A DNA stretch of 6,532 bases from JBOFOR01 sp051659545. Lineage in GTDB: Bacteria > Bacillota > Clostridia > Peptostreptococcales > Peptostreptococcaceae. Below the pieces are notes generated by a model that made no database searches, had not been told where the DNA came from, and was given only the letters and a program-made list of their open reading frames with translations. The stretch lies in the NCBI RefSeq assembly GCF_051659545.1, contig NZ_JBOFOR010000129.1, positions 1-6,532 on the forward strand, read 5' to 3'. Of this stretch, positions 1 through 6,281 are shown piece by piece; within the stretch, counting starts at the first letter, position 1, and each line of letters begins with the position of its first letter. The position numbers were made by a program, and so were the translations under genes.

Positions 1-69
1 AATTTAGATAAAAAAGGTTTAAAAAGAGTTAATTCTTTAAGAAAGTTAGTAGGAAATTCAGTTATTTAA
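1..69 (+). CDS. C-terminal tail of group II intron maturase/reverse transcriptase (partial)
   Basis: Reading from base 1, a frame stays open for 22 codons and stops at TAA 67-69; the end reads LRKLVGNSVI. It is basic and lies 24 bases upstream of domain V, where the open reading frame of many bacterial introns ends. No reverse transcriptase, X or endonuclease motif falls inside this fragment, so the assignment rests on position and frame, not on a recognised domain. The product would splice the intron RNA and drive its retrohoming. The rest of the gene is outside the window. A chance open frame cannot be excluded over so short a stretch. Confidence 0.5.
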   Translation, partial: NLDKKGLKRVNSLRKLVGNSVI

Positions 70-93
70 TTATTAGAGTGTAAAATTGTTGGA

Positions 94-127
94 ACGCCGT
101 ATGAGGTGAAAGTCTCACGTACGGTGT
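94..127 (+). ncRNA. Group II intron domain V (catalytic hairpin)
   Basis: A 34-base hairpin matches domain V. The lower stem pairs 94-102 with 119-127 (including a CCGTA/TACGG core), bases 117-118 form the two-base bulge, and the upper stem pairs 103-106 with 113-116, capped by a GAAA tetraloop (108-111) closed by a U-G pair. The catalytic triad position reads CGC (95-97), a known variant of the more common AGC. All key elements are intact, so the ribozyme core shows no sign of decay here. Confidence 0.87.
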
Positions 128-176
128 GAAGTGGGGGAAAAGTTGGAGATAACTTCAAAGACTTACCTATCACTAT
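128..176 (+). ncRNA. Group II intron domain VI and 3' splice site
   Basis: The lower stem pairs GUG 131-133 with CAC 171-173 and continues through G134-G137 against U170 and 166-168, leaving A169 unpaired. An upper hairpin pairs AAGTT (149-153 region) with AACTT (160 region). A169 is 8 bases before the predicted splice site, the usual position of the branch adenosine. The boundary after T176 is a prediction; RNA evidence could move it by a base or so. Confidence 0.72.
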
Positions 177-382
177 ATGAGTATTTTGATAATAAAATAA
201 ATCAACAAGATTTTGAAATAAATATATTATCAATTATAAGTTCAAATAAAGACAAATTATTTAAAGATAAGGAAATAGCTAAAAAGCCAAAGCAAATTTT
301 AGGAAAAACACGTCTTCAAGTACTTGATAAAATTCTTGTTGAAAGGAGCGATTTTTATGAAAAAAATAGCAGTATTAAATAA
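177..382 (+). CDS. 3' exon of an unknown gene interrupted by the intron
   Basis: After the predicted splice site one frame stays open for 67 codons, from EYFDNKINQQ to a stop at 380-382. It has no in-frame ATG of its own, and the part of this frame upstream of 177 is intron RNA, so this looks like the end of a gene whose start lies left of the intron. If so, the intron sits in phase 1 of a codon and the gene works only if the intron splices. The peptide is lysine/isoleucine-rich with a predicted helical end (ILGKTRLQVLDKILVER). I do not recognise it; a plasmid maintenance or regulatory protein would fit the place but nothing proves it. Its stop overlaps the parA start by 26 bases, which suggests an operon. 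An intergenic insertion with a chance open frame is the alternative. Confidence 0.45.
213..240 (+). promoter_or_regulatory. Possible sigma-A promoter for the partition genes
   Basis: TTGAAA (213-218) and TATAAG (235-240) are separated by 16 bases, a fair vegetative promoter match inside the 3' exon. It would give parA a leader of about 110 bases and let the partition genes be expressed whether or not transcription passes the intron. Such matches are common by chance in AT-rich DNA. Confidence 0.25.
342..348 (+). promoter_or_regulatory. Ribosome binding site fixing the parA start
   Basis: AAAGGAG lies 8 bases before the ATG at 357. This favours ATG 357 over the in-frame ATG at 324, which would add 11 residues ahead of the conserved MKKIAVLNNKGGVGKST start and has no good Shine-Dalgarno sequence. 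Confidence 0.85.
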
Positions 383-1109
383 CAAAGGTGGGGTTGGAAA
401 AAGTACAGTTGCGGTACAAATTTCTCATGGACTTGCAAAACTAGGGTTTAGGGTAATATTGGTTGACCTTGATGGTCAAAATGACAGTAGTTTATTCTTG
501 GGCGTTAGTTCTAGTGAATATAAAAAAACATTTTATGATTTAATAGATAAAAGAAATAATATCAATATAAATGATTGTATATTAAATGTTAGAGAAAATT
601 TAGATTTACTTCCTAACTCTCATATAGAAGAAATAAATGCAGAGTTTTATAGAGAGGCAAGAATTGATTTAATTTTAGACGAAAAATTAGAAGGTTTAGA
701 AAATATGGATTATGATTTTGTAATCATAGACTGTGGTCCTCAAAGAACAAAGGTAAATGATGCAGTACTTTGCTATATAGATAATATTATAATGCCAGTT
801 CAAGTGGAAGCAGCATCAGTTAGAGCTTGTGGTAGTATATATGAATATTTGGCAGATTTAAGATTATCACAAGATAAAATAGCACTTATAGTTCCCAATA
901 TGTATGATAAGAGAACTAAAGATGCTAATGAGAATTTAGCATTTTTAAAAGAGTTTTTTGCTGAAGATAACCTTGTATCACAGCCGATAAGTAGAAGAGT
1001 AAAAATTACAGAAGCCGGCAAGATGGGTAAGACTGTTTTTGAATATGATGAAGAGTCAGCTGCACAATTTTTTAAAGTACTAGAGAGGTTGGTGGAGAAA
1101 ATTGGCTAA
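357..1109 (+). CDS. parA: ParA-family partition ATPase (small, type Ib-like)
   Basis: A 250-residue P-loop ATPase of the ParA/MinD/Soj group. Members bind ATP, dimerise, coat the nucleoid and move plasmid or chromosome copies apart when a centromere-binding partner triggers ATP hydrolysis. Visible motifs are the deviant Walker A KGGVGKST (residues 10-17, with the signature lysine K10), Walker A' DLDGQND (37-43), Walker B FVIIDCGP (121-128) and the PVQVE strand (147-151). There is no N-terminal helix-turn-helix, and the protein is shorter than P1 ParA or SopA types, so it fits the small type Ib class that works with a ribbon-helix-helix partner. Exactly such a protein is encoded next, with start and stop overlapping by 8 bases. 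All motif residues look intact. Chromosomal Soj is possible, but a Spo0J-type ParB does not follow, which argues for a plasmid or other accessory replicon. Confidence 0.93.
   Translation: MKKIAVLNNKGGVGKSTVAVQISHGLAKLGFRVILVDLDGQNDSSLFLGVSSSEYKKTFYDLIDKRNNININDCILNVRENLDLLPNSHIEEINAEFYREARIDLILDEKLEGLENMDYDFVIIDCGPQRTKVNDAVLCYIDNIIMPVQVEAASVRACGSIYEYLADLRLSQDKIALIVPNMYDKRTKDANENLAFLKEFFAEDNLVSQPISRRVKITEAGKMGKTVFEYDEESAAQFFKVLERLVEKIG
1092..1097 (+). promoter_or_regulatory. Ribosome binding site for a TTG start
   Basis: GTGGAG lies 4 bases before TTG 1102-1104, inside the end of parA. It supports the TTG start over the next in-frame ATGs at 1150 and 1153, which lack a comparable site. Confidence 0.6.
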
Positions 1110-1476
1110 GAATGAGATAAATGCAAACTTTGAAAATTTAAAGGCTGAGATGATGAAAAAAAAAAATGTTGTTAAAAATATGATTGAAGGTGAAGATGTA
1201 AAAAAAAATGAAAACGAAATTAAATTTATTGATGTAAACGTAAATAAAAATGTAAACATTATTAATGATATAGATACAGATGCAACTATTTTATCAAATA
1301 AAATAGTCATAAAAAAAGCAGCAAAAGTACAACCTCCAAAGAGAATAACTTATTACTTAAACCATGATACCATAAAAAAAATTGAAAAGTATTCTAAGTT
1401 AACAGGGATGGGGAAGTCTGAGCTTGTACAAACATTACTGGATATATCATTAGATAATTTAGAAGTACAAAGTTAA
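1102..1476 (+). CDS. Ribbon-helix-helix DNA-binding protein, probable ParB-type partition partner
   Basis: A 124-residue basic protein. The C-terminal part (residues 81 to about 120) has the ribbon-helix-helix pattern: a strand RITYYL (81-86), a first helix HDTIKKIEKYSKL, the turn TGMGKS, and a second helix ELVQTLLDISLDNL. Such proteins (ParG, Omega, CopG-like) dimerise through the strand and bind repeated operator/centromere DNA. The N-terminal 80 residues are rich in lysine, asparagine and glutamate and likely flexible; in small ParB partners such a tail contacts ParA and stimulates its ATPase. The gene starts with TTG and overlaps the parA end by 8 bases, so translational coupling is likely. 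No repeated centromere sites are obvious in the window. The role as partition partner follows from family and position; autoregulation of the operon is also likely but not shown. Confidence 0.8.
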   Translation: MAKNEINANFENLKAEMMKKKNVVKNMIEGEDVKKNENEIKFIDVNVNKNVNIINDIDTDATILSNKIVIKKAAKVQPPKRITYYLNHDTIKKIEKYSKLTGMGKSELVQTLLDISLDNLEVQS

Positions 1477-1504
1477 CTAGAGTTGGTAGTATATTTGTAG
1501 CATA

Positions 1505-1564
1505 AATAAAAAAATAAATATCCTAGAGTGAGAAATATAAAATTTGGATATTTATTTTTTTATT
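1505..1564. terminator. Bidirectional intrinsic terminator between convergent genes
   Basis: A perfect 19-bp inverted repeat (1505-1523 with 1546-1564) flanks a 22-base loop. The inner end of the stem is ATATCC/GGATAT, and runs of seven A and seven T at the outer part give a T-tract on either strand. It lies 28 bases after the ribbon-helix-helix gene and 12 bases after the stop of the opposing large gene. The stem is AT-rich and its loop long, so efficiency is uncertain. Confidence 0.8.
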
Positions 1565-1576
1565 ACATACAATAAA

Positions 1577-4500
1577 TTAATCTATAGATATAAGGCTAGT
1601 TATAAATAACATTCTAGATCCTAGCGATTTAAAATAGACATTGTCACATTTTAGGCTGAAGTCTAGGTCATCCTCATGATATTCAATTGGAATGTTTATA
1701 AATGTAGTAAATGGTGTATCACGAGTAATCATATACATAGAGTTATGTTCGTCCTCAACTAGGTATTCAATTCTATTCTTAACAATACCTTTTATAATTA
1801 TTTTATTTCCCGTTGAACTTAAATTATCGTAAGATTTATTTTTTATAGTATTAATTGAATAATGACCAGTTATTATAGCCTCAGTTGAAACATGAGTGAC
1901 CTCTCTTATATCTGGTTCAAAAGATTCTAAACTATACTCATCTTCTATATTAATCTGTTTAAAAATAATAGAACTACAATCTAGACAAAGAGTATTACTC
2001 CTTGATTTTAAATTGGTCGATATATTACCATCTAAATGAATATATGAATAGTCAACATCGCTATATAAACTAAGTGAGTCACTCGAAGACATTGGAGTGT
2101 ATTTGTAATCTCCGCTTAAAATAATACTCTCAGTAGAGGGTAAGTTATCTATAGTTATATTGTTATGGGCATCCACTTTAAAACCAGTTTTATTATTTAT
2201 ACATATAGAATTTTTAATAAAAGATAAGCTAGAATTATAATTATTGCTAATGTATAAATTTGATAAATCAATAGTTCCGGTATTAGTAAGTATAGTTTGA
2301 ATATTAACAATATCATCACTTTGTAAATATTGTGAAGAGGATTTTTTGATAATTTCTAAATCAACATTCTCAATAGTTATTATTTTCTTATCGTTAGTAA
2401 ATTTTTTTTTGATAATTTCTTCACCTTGACTATAAAAATTTGCATTTATGCTTAGATCAATGTGAGCTTTCTTTTTATAAGGTATTTTAACAGCCTCGAA
2501 GCAAAAATCTAAATAAATAGAACAATTAGGTTTAAGCAATCCTAAATTTATGAAATCATTTGTACTTTCTACATTCAAAGACTTACCATTAATTGAAAGT
2601 GAATTTTTTACATAATTAAAACATTCTGGTAAGTTTAATTTCATATCTAAATATTCACAATCACTGTTTCCTTCATTTTTAATGTAGAATAGATAATTAT
2701 ATTGTTTTGAAAGTAGTATAGAATCTAAGTTTGAATGGTCAGATATTTTTATAGAGTAATACTTTATATCAAGTTTTAAAATATTTGATTTGAATTTCAA
2801 ACTAAATTTTTCATTTTGATTAAAAGGAATATAATTAGCGTAAACTTCAGTTTCTTTTAAATAACTATCAAATATAGGTATATCAATTACTTCATACCTA
2901 AATGATATATTTATATTTTCGTTAACTCTTAATTTAGATATTTTAACATTATCATCAATTACGGAGTCTTTTAATAAATTTCCATTTATCATAATACTGT
3001 TTACATTGAGTTTTAAGAATTCATATTTATTTAAATTAACTAAAATGTCAAGTAAATCCATATTTCCTGTATTTTGTATAGTAACAAATTCTGTAAAAAA
3101 ACGTCCTACTTGTATATCATTTTCTGTAATTTTTTTTTCTACATTTATGGAAGGATACATTAAAATTATACTTTCCTTCATATGATAATTTTTCTTGAAT
3201 TGATTTTTTGATTCAATACCTCTAAAGGTATAATCAATATAAAAATAAGCATCTAAACTCTCTGCTTTTATATCTAAAACCTTTGCCTTAAATGATATAA
3301 ATATCTTTTCATATACTCCAAGGGGATCAAGTATGACGCTATCATATATTTTTTGATTAAAATCAATGTTATTGATTTTAAATGAATTAAAATCAATTTC
3401 TGTGTCACTAGAAAAATTAAACTTAAGAACTATATCTTCTGCACAAACATTACCTTTATTTTCTATTAAAAGACTGAAAAAAATATATTCTCCATAATTA
3501 GAATACTTTAAAAATTGTTTATTCTCCACACTACAATCTATATCGCTTATAACTAAGTTTGCATTATTAACATATATCTTAGGTTTTGTTGTTTCTACAC
3601 TTTCATAAATTATATTATCATTGGATACATAGCTATAACTTATAATAGCCCTATCATTTATAGGATTAGGTTTTGGAAAACCTATAACTCTTGCTTGATA
3701 TTTTATGTTGAGAAAGTCTTTTACTTTAAGCTTATTGATCATTAATCCGTCATATATATTATCTTCTTCAAATATTTTATTGTTTATAGATAGACTCCCA
3801 TCTATAAACTCTAGTGAAGGATTGAATGGTTCATGAACTTTTAGACTCTCACAATCTAAGTTGCCTATATTATTTATTATTAAGCTAAAGGTAATTATGT
3901 CTCCAATCTGAGCATTTTTATTATTGACTTCTTTTAGAATTTCTTTGCTACCATTTGAACCACATATTTTGGCAGCAAGTATTGTTACATAAGTATCATT
4001 TGAATAACTTTGCCAAATTTTATTACACTTGTTATCCATAAAACTTAAATTTGCACGGACGTGTGCATCATTATAGGATATATCAAGTACTTTTGCTTTA
4101 TATTTTATAATAATAATTTCACTTGGATTAATATCTTTTAGACAAATTCCATCTAATAAATTTGCATCTATTACGATACAATCATTTATAAATAGGCTAT
4201 TATTAACAAATTGAAGACCATCTTGAATAGTATCTTTAAGAATTACATTTGTTGCTTTTATATTGCCTTTATTTTGAAGTGTTATTTTATACTCAATAGT
4301 ATCTCCTATAGATATCTCATTCTTAGCCTGTTCTTTTAAAAACTCTCCATTTGAACTTTCGAATAAAGCACAGAGTATTTGCATAGTACAAGGATAACTT
4401 GTTTCATGTATTTTTTCAAAATATGAATTATACTCTAATTTAGATGAAATGGCTATATTACAAGTATTTTTAACAGCATCTACAGTAGTTTTATAAGAAA

Positions 4501-5542
4501 TTATGAGTTCTTCATTTATATCTAGCTCTCCAAGTTTTATGTAGTTATATATGTTTTCACCAACTATATAAACTCCGTTTATAATTAAACTATTTTCTAT
4601 GAATTTAAGACTTGTAGGAATAGTTTCTTTTAAAATCATATTTTTAATCAATGATTCAGTAGTATTTTTAATGTGTATAATATGAGTTACAGTGTCTCCT
4701 ATAAATGTTGAATATTTATCAGTGGTATGTCTGAATAGGGTTCTTAAATTTTTATTAATGCTTACCTTAGCTAAATTACTTAAACTTTGAATATTAGTCA
4801 TGACTTTGTCTTTTAGATTGTATACATATTCTAACTGTACCTGATTTTCTATGTAATTTTCTTCTATTTTACCAACAATAGATACATTATACTTTATAGA
4901 AATTTCTTCACCGGATTTAATTTTATCTATGAATATAAAATCATTAGATGCCCTTAGTCCAAGCTTTTTAGATGTAACTATGCTCTCATTTATGATGTTT
5001 GTATGTTTAGGAACACAGTTATTTAAATATATATTATAAGCATCCAAGTTACCAGTATTTACGATTTTTATACTGTAATCAATATCCTCATTGATTAAAT
5101 AGACATCTTTACTTGTTGATAAATGAAAATTTTCACCATTAACTCCATAAATATCTGCAAAATGAAAGCTTAAATTCTCTACATTACTTTTTATATTCAT
5201 GTCGATAAATTGTCCATCTTCCTCTAAATTAAAATTCAATAGAGTAAATATAGGTAAGTTAAAACTTGGGATTGATTTGTTTACCTTTAAAGGTAGTTGG
5301 ATATATTTTGTTTCATTTGGTTCTAAGTTTCCTATATTTGTAAATATGTTGTTTGATATATTGAAGTCGTTTGGCTGTATAATAATGTAATTTTTATTTA
5401 TAAAATTTTTAATAAGCAAATTTTCAATTTTTTTAAAACAGTTGTTTTTTATTTCTAATGTTAAATTAGCCTCTTGATATATTGACAAATGTAATTGGCT
5501 AATTTTAATATTTATATCCACATAATTTTTATCAGTATTCAT
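1577..5542 (-). CDS. Large DUF11-like repeat protein with C-terminal DUF3794 (SPOCS)-like domain, putative spore-surface protein
   Basis: A 1321-residue protein. Residues 17 to about 1150 form roughly nine divergent units of about 132 residues. Units begin with an IGDTIEY-like strand and carry an N-x-GN motif, a later NSLxIN motif and a closing IKYKAKV-like strand, as in DUF11 beta-sandwich repeats. Residues 1211-1321 resemble DUF3794, the SPOCS domain of the spore coat protein SipL: a GIVKNRIEYLVED strand, the TPFTTFINIP motif and a final strand pair. There is no signal peptide, transmembrane segment or sortase motif, unlike most DUF11 surface proteins, so synthesis in the mother-cell cytoplasm and assembly on the spore fits better than secretion. 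The start ATG has AGGTGA (5547-5552) 4 bases upstream. It is divergent from a cysteine-rich gene with a candidate sporulation promoter between. About 20 cysteines are scattered through it. The structural role is inferred; the frame is intact over nearly 4 kb. Confidence 0.88.
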   Translation of the reverse strand: MNTDKNYVDINIKISQLHLSIYQEANLTLEIKNNCFKKIENLLIKNFINKNYIIIQPNDFNISNNIFTNIGNLEPNETKYIQLPLKVNKSIPSFNLPIFTLLNFNLEEDGQFIDMNIKSNVENLSFHFADIYGVNGENFHLSTSKDVYLINEDIDYSIKIVNTGNLDAYNIYLNNCVPKHTNIINESIVTSKKLGLRASNDFIFIDKIKSGEEISIKYNVSIVGKIEENYIENQVQLEYVYNLKDKVMTNIQSLSNLAKVSINKNLRTLFRHTTDKYSTFIGDTVTHIIHIKNTTESLIKNMILKETIPTSLKFIENSLIINGVYIVGENIYNYIKLGELDINEELIISYKTTVDAVKNTCNIAISSKLEYNSYFEKIHETSYPCTMQILCALFESSNGEFLKEQAKNEISIGDTIEYKITLQNKGNIKATNVILKDTIQDGLQFVNNSLFINDCIVIDANLLDGICLKDINPSEIIIIKYKAKVLDISYNDAHVRANLSFMDNKCNKIWQSYSNDTYVTILAAKICGSNGSKEILKEVNNKNAQIGDIITFSLIINNIGNLDCESLKVHEPFNPSLEFIDGSLSINNKIFEEDNIYDGLMINKLKVKDFLNIKYQARVIGFPKPNPINDRAIISYSYVSNDNIIYESVETTKPKIYVNNANLVISDIDCSVENKQFLKYSNYGEYIFFSLLIENKGNVCAEDIVLKFNFSSDTEIDFNSFKINNIDFNQKIYDSVILDPLGVYEKIFISFKAKVLDIKAESLDAYFYIDYTFRGIESKNQFKKNYHMKESIILMYPSINVEKKITENDIQVGRFFTEFVTIQNTGNMDLLDILVNLNKYEFLKLNVNSIMINGNLLKDSVIDDNVKISKLRVNENINISFRYEVIDIPIFDSYLKETEVYANYIPFNQNEKFSLKFKSNILKLDIKYYSIKISDHSNLDSILLSKQYNYLFYIKNEGNSDCEYLDMKLNLPECFNYVKNSLSINGKSLNVESTNDFINLGLLKPNCSIYLDFCFEAVKIPYKKKAHIDLSINANFYSQGEEIIKKKFTNDKKIITIENVDLEIIKKSSSQYLQSDDIVNIQTILTNTGTIDLSNLYISNNYNSSLSFIKNSICINNKTGFKVDAHNNITIDNLPSTESIILSGDYKYTPMSSSDSLSLYSDVDYSYIHLDGNISTNLKSRSNTLCLDCSSIIFKQINIEDEYSLESFEPDIREVTHVSTEAIITGHYSINTIKNKSYDNLSSTGNKIIIKGIVKNRIEYLVEDEHNSMYMITRDTPFTTFINIPIEYHEDDLDFSLKCDNVYFKSLGSRMLFITSLISID
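1580..1912 (-). other. DUF3794 / SPOCS-like C-terminal domain of the large protein
   Basis: Residues 1211-1321 run from DIREVTHVST to the end. The order of a basic strand with IIIKGIVKNRIEYL, an acidic turn, MYMITRDTPFTTFINIP, an acidic linker, LKCDNVYFKSLGSRMLFITSLISI matches the pattern of DUF3794 domains as I know them. In C. difficile SipL this domain family belongs to a coat morphogenetic protein that works with SpoIVA. One copy at the extreme end suggests a docking or assembly module. The match was made by eye. Confidence 0.7.
2093..5494 (-). repeat. About nine tandem protein repeat units of ~132 residues (DUF11-like)
   Basis: Unit starts, judged by the IGD-like strand, fall near residues 17 (degenerate), 148, 280, 412, 546, 683, 811, 944 and 1073; spacing is 128-137 residues. 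Conserved landmarks recur in order: NTGN, NKGN, NIGN or NEGN about 11-14 residues in; ENSLIIN, NNSLFIN, DGSLSIN, NVNSIMIN, KNSLSIN or KNSICIN about 36-39 residues in; then IKYKAKV, IKYQARV, ISFKAKV or similar. Units 3 to 5 match the family best; units 1, 2 and 9 are most diverged. DNA identity between units looks low, so the array is old and not recently amplified. Confidence 0.85.
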
Positions 5543-5581
5543 ATATTCACCTACTTTATTTATTATTTAAGTGTTACTAAA

Positions 5582-5610
5582 ATAATATGAAAAAATATAG
5601 CTGGAAATAC
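5582..5610 (-). promoter_or_regulatory. Candidate sigma-E-type promoter for the large repeat protein
   Basis: On the minus strand, GTATTT (5605-5610) and CATATTAT (5582-5589) are 15 bases apart. The -10 element matches six of eight bases of the B. subtilis sigma-E form CATACAAT; the -35 match is weaker. The leader to the ATG at 5542 would be about 30 bases. Sigma-E acts in the mother cell early in sporulation, which would suit a coat or exosporium gene. Confidence 0.4.
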
Positions 5611-5625
5611 ATTAAAAATTAATGC

Positions 5626-5651
5626 ACATATCATGACAAATGCATATAGTA
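5626..5651 (+). promoter_or_regulatory. Candidate sigma-K-type promoter for the cysteine-rich protein
   Basis: CATATAGTA (5643-5651) fits the sigma-K -10 pattern CATANNNTA completely. An AC (5626-5627) lies 15 bases upstream, one base closer than the usual spacing. The start point would fall near 5658, giving a leader of about 35 bases. AATGCA is repeated at 5621-5626 and 5639-5644, possibly a regulator site or chance. Confidence 0.42.
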
Positions 5652-5678
5652 TAGGAGATATAAATTTTTGTGAATAGT

Positions 5679-5687
5679 AAGGGGGAG
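5679..5687 (+). promoter_or_regulatory. Strong ribosome binding site fixing the start at 5694
   Basis: AAGGGGGAG lies 6 bases before ATG 5694. An in-frame GTG at 5670 would add eight residues but has no suitable site and would place this ribosome binding site inside the gene, so ATG 5694 is preferred. Confidence 0.85.
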
Positions 5688-5693
5688 TTTTTT

Positions 5694-6230
5694 ATGTCAA
5701 AATATCAAGATCAAGGATGTAATTGTTCCGGACAAAATACTATAGCACACGGTAATTCAATTGAATTAGAAGTAAATAGCTGCGAATCAGAAATAAGATC
5801 AGACATAGTAGTTTCAGAATTTAAATCCGTAAGATTATGGGGACAAATACTTAATTGCGACAAAAAACCAGTAGCTAATGCTTTGATAAAGCTATTAAGA
5901 GTTATATGTAATGGCTGCTCCGTTGATTATGAGGGAGTAGCTCATACAGTAAGTGATTGTAATGGATTTTATCAATTTGAACTATGTGCTGATTCAGATA
6001 TAGAGATCGATAAAGATTGCTATAAGATAATAGTTAGTAAGTCTGCTTATGGAATTGAGAGAATAATACCAGTAGATGGAGGAAATTGCGATCCTTGCAA
6101 TTCTCATGATGAAGTAGATCCTTGTAAGCCTTATAAGCCAATGATAACGCCTCCAAGTAACTGTTCAACTGGTTGGGGAGTAAATACAGGATGTACTTGT
6201 AGTAATTGCAACTCGAGTTTTGATTGCTAG
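5694..6230 (+). CDS. Cysteine-rich protein with carboxypeptidase-regulatory-like fold, putative spore coat/exosporium protein
   Basis: A 178-residue protein with 17 cysteines. Three regions show. Residues 1-45 carry an N-terminal GCNC motif and a polar stretch. Residues 46-127 resemble the carboxypeptidase-regulatory (prealbumin-like beta-sandwich) domain: VRLWGQILNCDKKPVANALI, then VSDCNGFYQFELC and a closing YKIIVSKSAYGIERIIPV. The tail is rich in Cys, Pro, Asn and Gly with CDPC, CTCSNC and a terminal cysteine. There is no signal peptide, although such cysteine content is unusual for a protein that stays in the cytoplasm; cysteine-rich proteins made in the mother cell and crosslinked into the spore coat or exosporium are well known. 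It diverges from the large repeat gene across a 151-bp region with sporulation-like promoter motifs, so the two probably serve the same structure. Metal binding through the CxC/CxxC pairs is an alternative. The exact function is unknown. Confidence 0.82.
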   Translation: MSKYQDQGCNCSGQNTIAHGNSIELEVNSCESEIRSDIVVSEFKSVRLWGQILNCDKKPVANALIKLLRVICNGCSVDYEGVAHTVSDCNGFYQFELCADSDIEIDKDCYKIIVSKSAYGIERIIPVDGGNCDPCNSHDEVDPCKPYKPMITPPSNCSTGWGVNTGCTCSNCNSSFDC

Positions 6231-6245
6231 TTAAATAATACACAG

Positions 6246-6281
6246 AAGGAGAGATCTCAAAATAAGAGATATCTCCTTTTT
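6246..6281 (+). terminator. Intrinsic terminator after the cysteine-rich gene
   Basis: A 13-bp stem (6246-6258 with 6266-6278, one mismatch) with a 7-base loop is followed by T-rich sequence; the five T's at 6277-6281 overlap the stem end. It begins 16 bases after the stop codon. The A-rich 5' side is weak as a terminator on the opposite strand. Confidence 0.85.

Larger units (their letters stand above)
1..176 (+). mobile_element. Group II intron, 3' part (5' end outside window)
   Basis: The segment holds the last part of a group II intron: a probable maturase C-terminus, a recognisable domain V, and a domain VI with a bulged adenosine. Group II introns are self-splicing ribozymes and retroelements that move with the help of their own reverse transcriptase/maturase. 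The 3' boundary is placed after T176 because the candidate branch-point A169 lies 8 bases from it and the end reads CTATCACTAT, typical of bacterial group II introns. Domains I-III and most of the maturase lie to the left of the window, so completeness and intron class cannot be judged. The intron lies in the same orientation as the partition genes downstream and appears to sit inside the gene that precedes them. Confidence 0.85.

Noticed and set aside
131..176. Possible GTG start at 131 giving an 83-residue protein
   Set aside because: Bases 131-176 are domain VI of the group II intron; the frame there is a by-product of intron RNA, and only the part after 176 is likely exon.
800..1310. Minus-strand frames at 800-1021 and 1080-1310
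   Set aside because: They lie antisense to the well-supported parA and ribbon-helix-helix genes, have no good ribosome binding sites, and the second is a Phe/Ser-rich mirror of a Lys-rich coding stretch.
1079..1490. Similar strings CTAGAGAGGTTGGTGG (near 1080) and CTAGAGTTGGTAG (near 1477) as possible centromere repeats
   Set aside because: Only two imperfect copies, one within parA coding sequence and 400 bases apart; too little to call a partition site.
5199..5390. Plus-strand 63-codon frame inside the large gene
   Set aside because: It is antisense to an intact 1321-codon gene and shows no motif or ribosome binding site; a shadow frame.
2093..5494. CRISPR or DNA tandem repeat array in the large gene
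   Set aside because: The periodicity is seen at protein level only; the DNA units are strongly diverged and remain in frame, with no short conserved repeat and spacer pattern.
6034..6243. Minus-strand 69-codon frame opposite the cysteine-rich gene
   Set aside because: It is antisense to a better-supported gene with a strong ribosome binding site and its own terminator; no recognisable feature.
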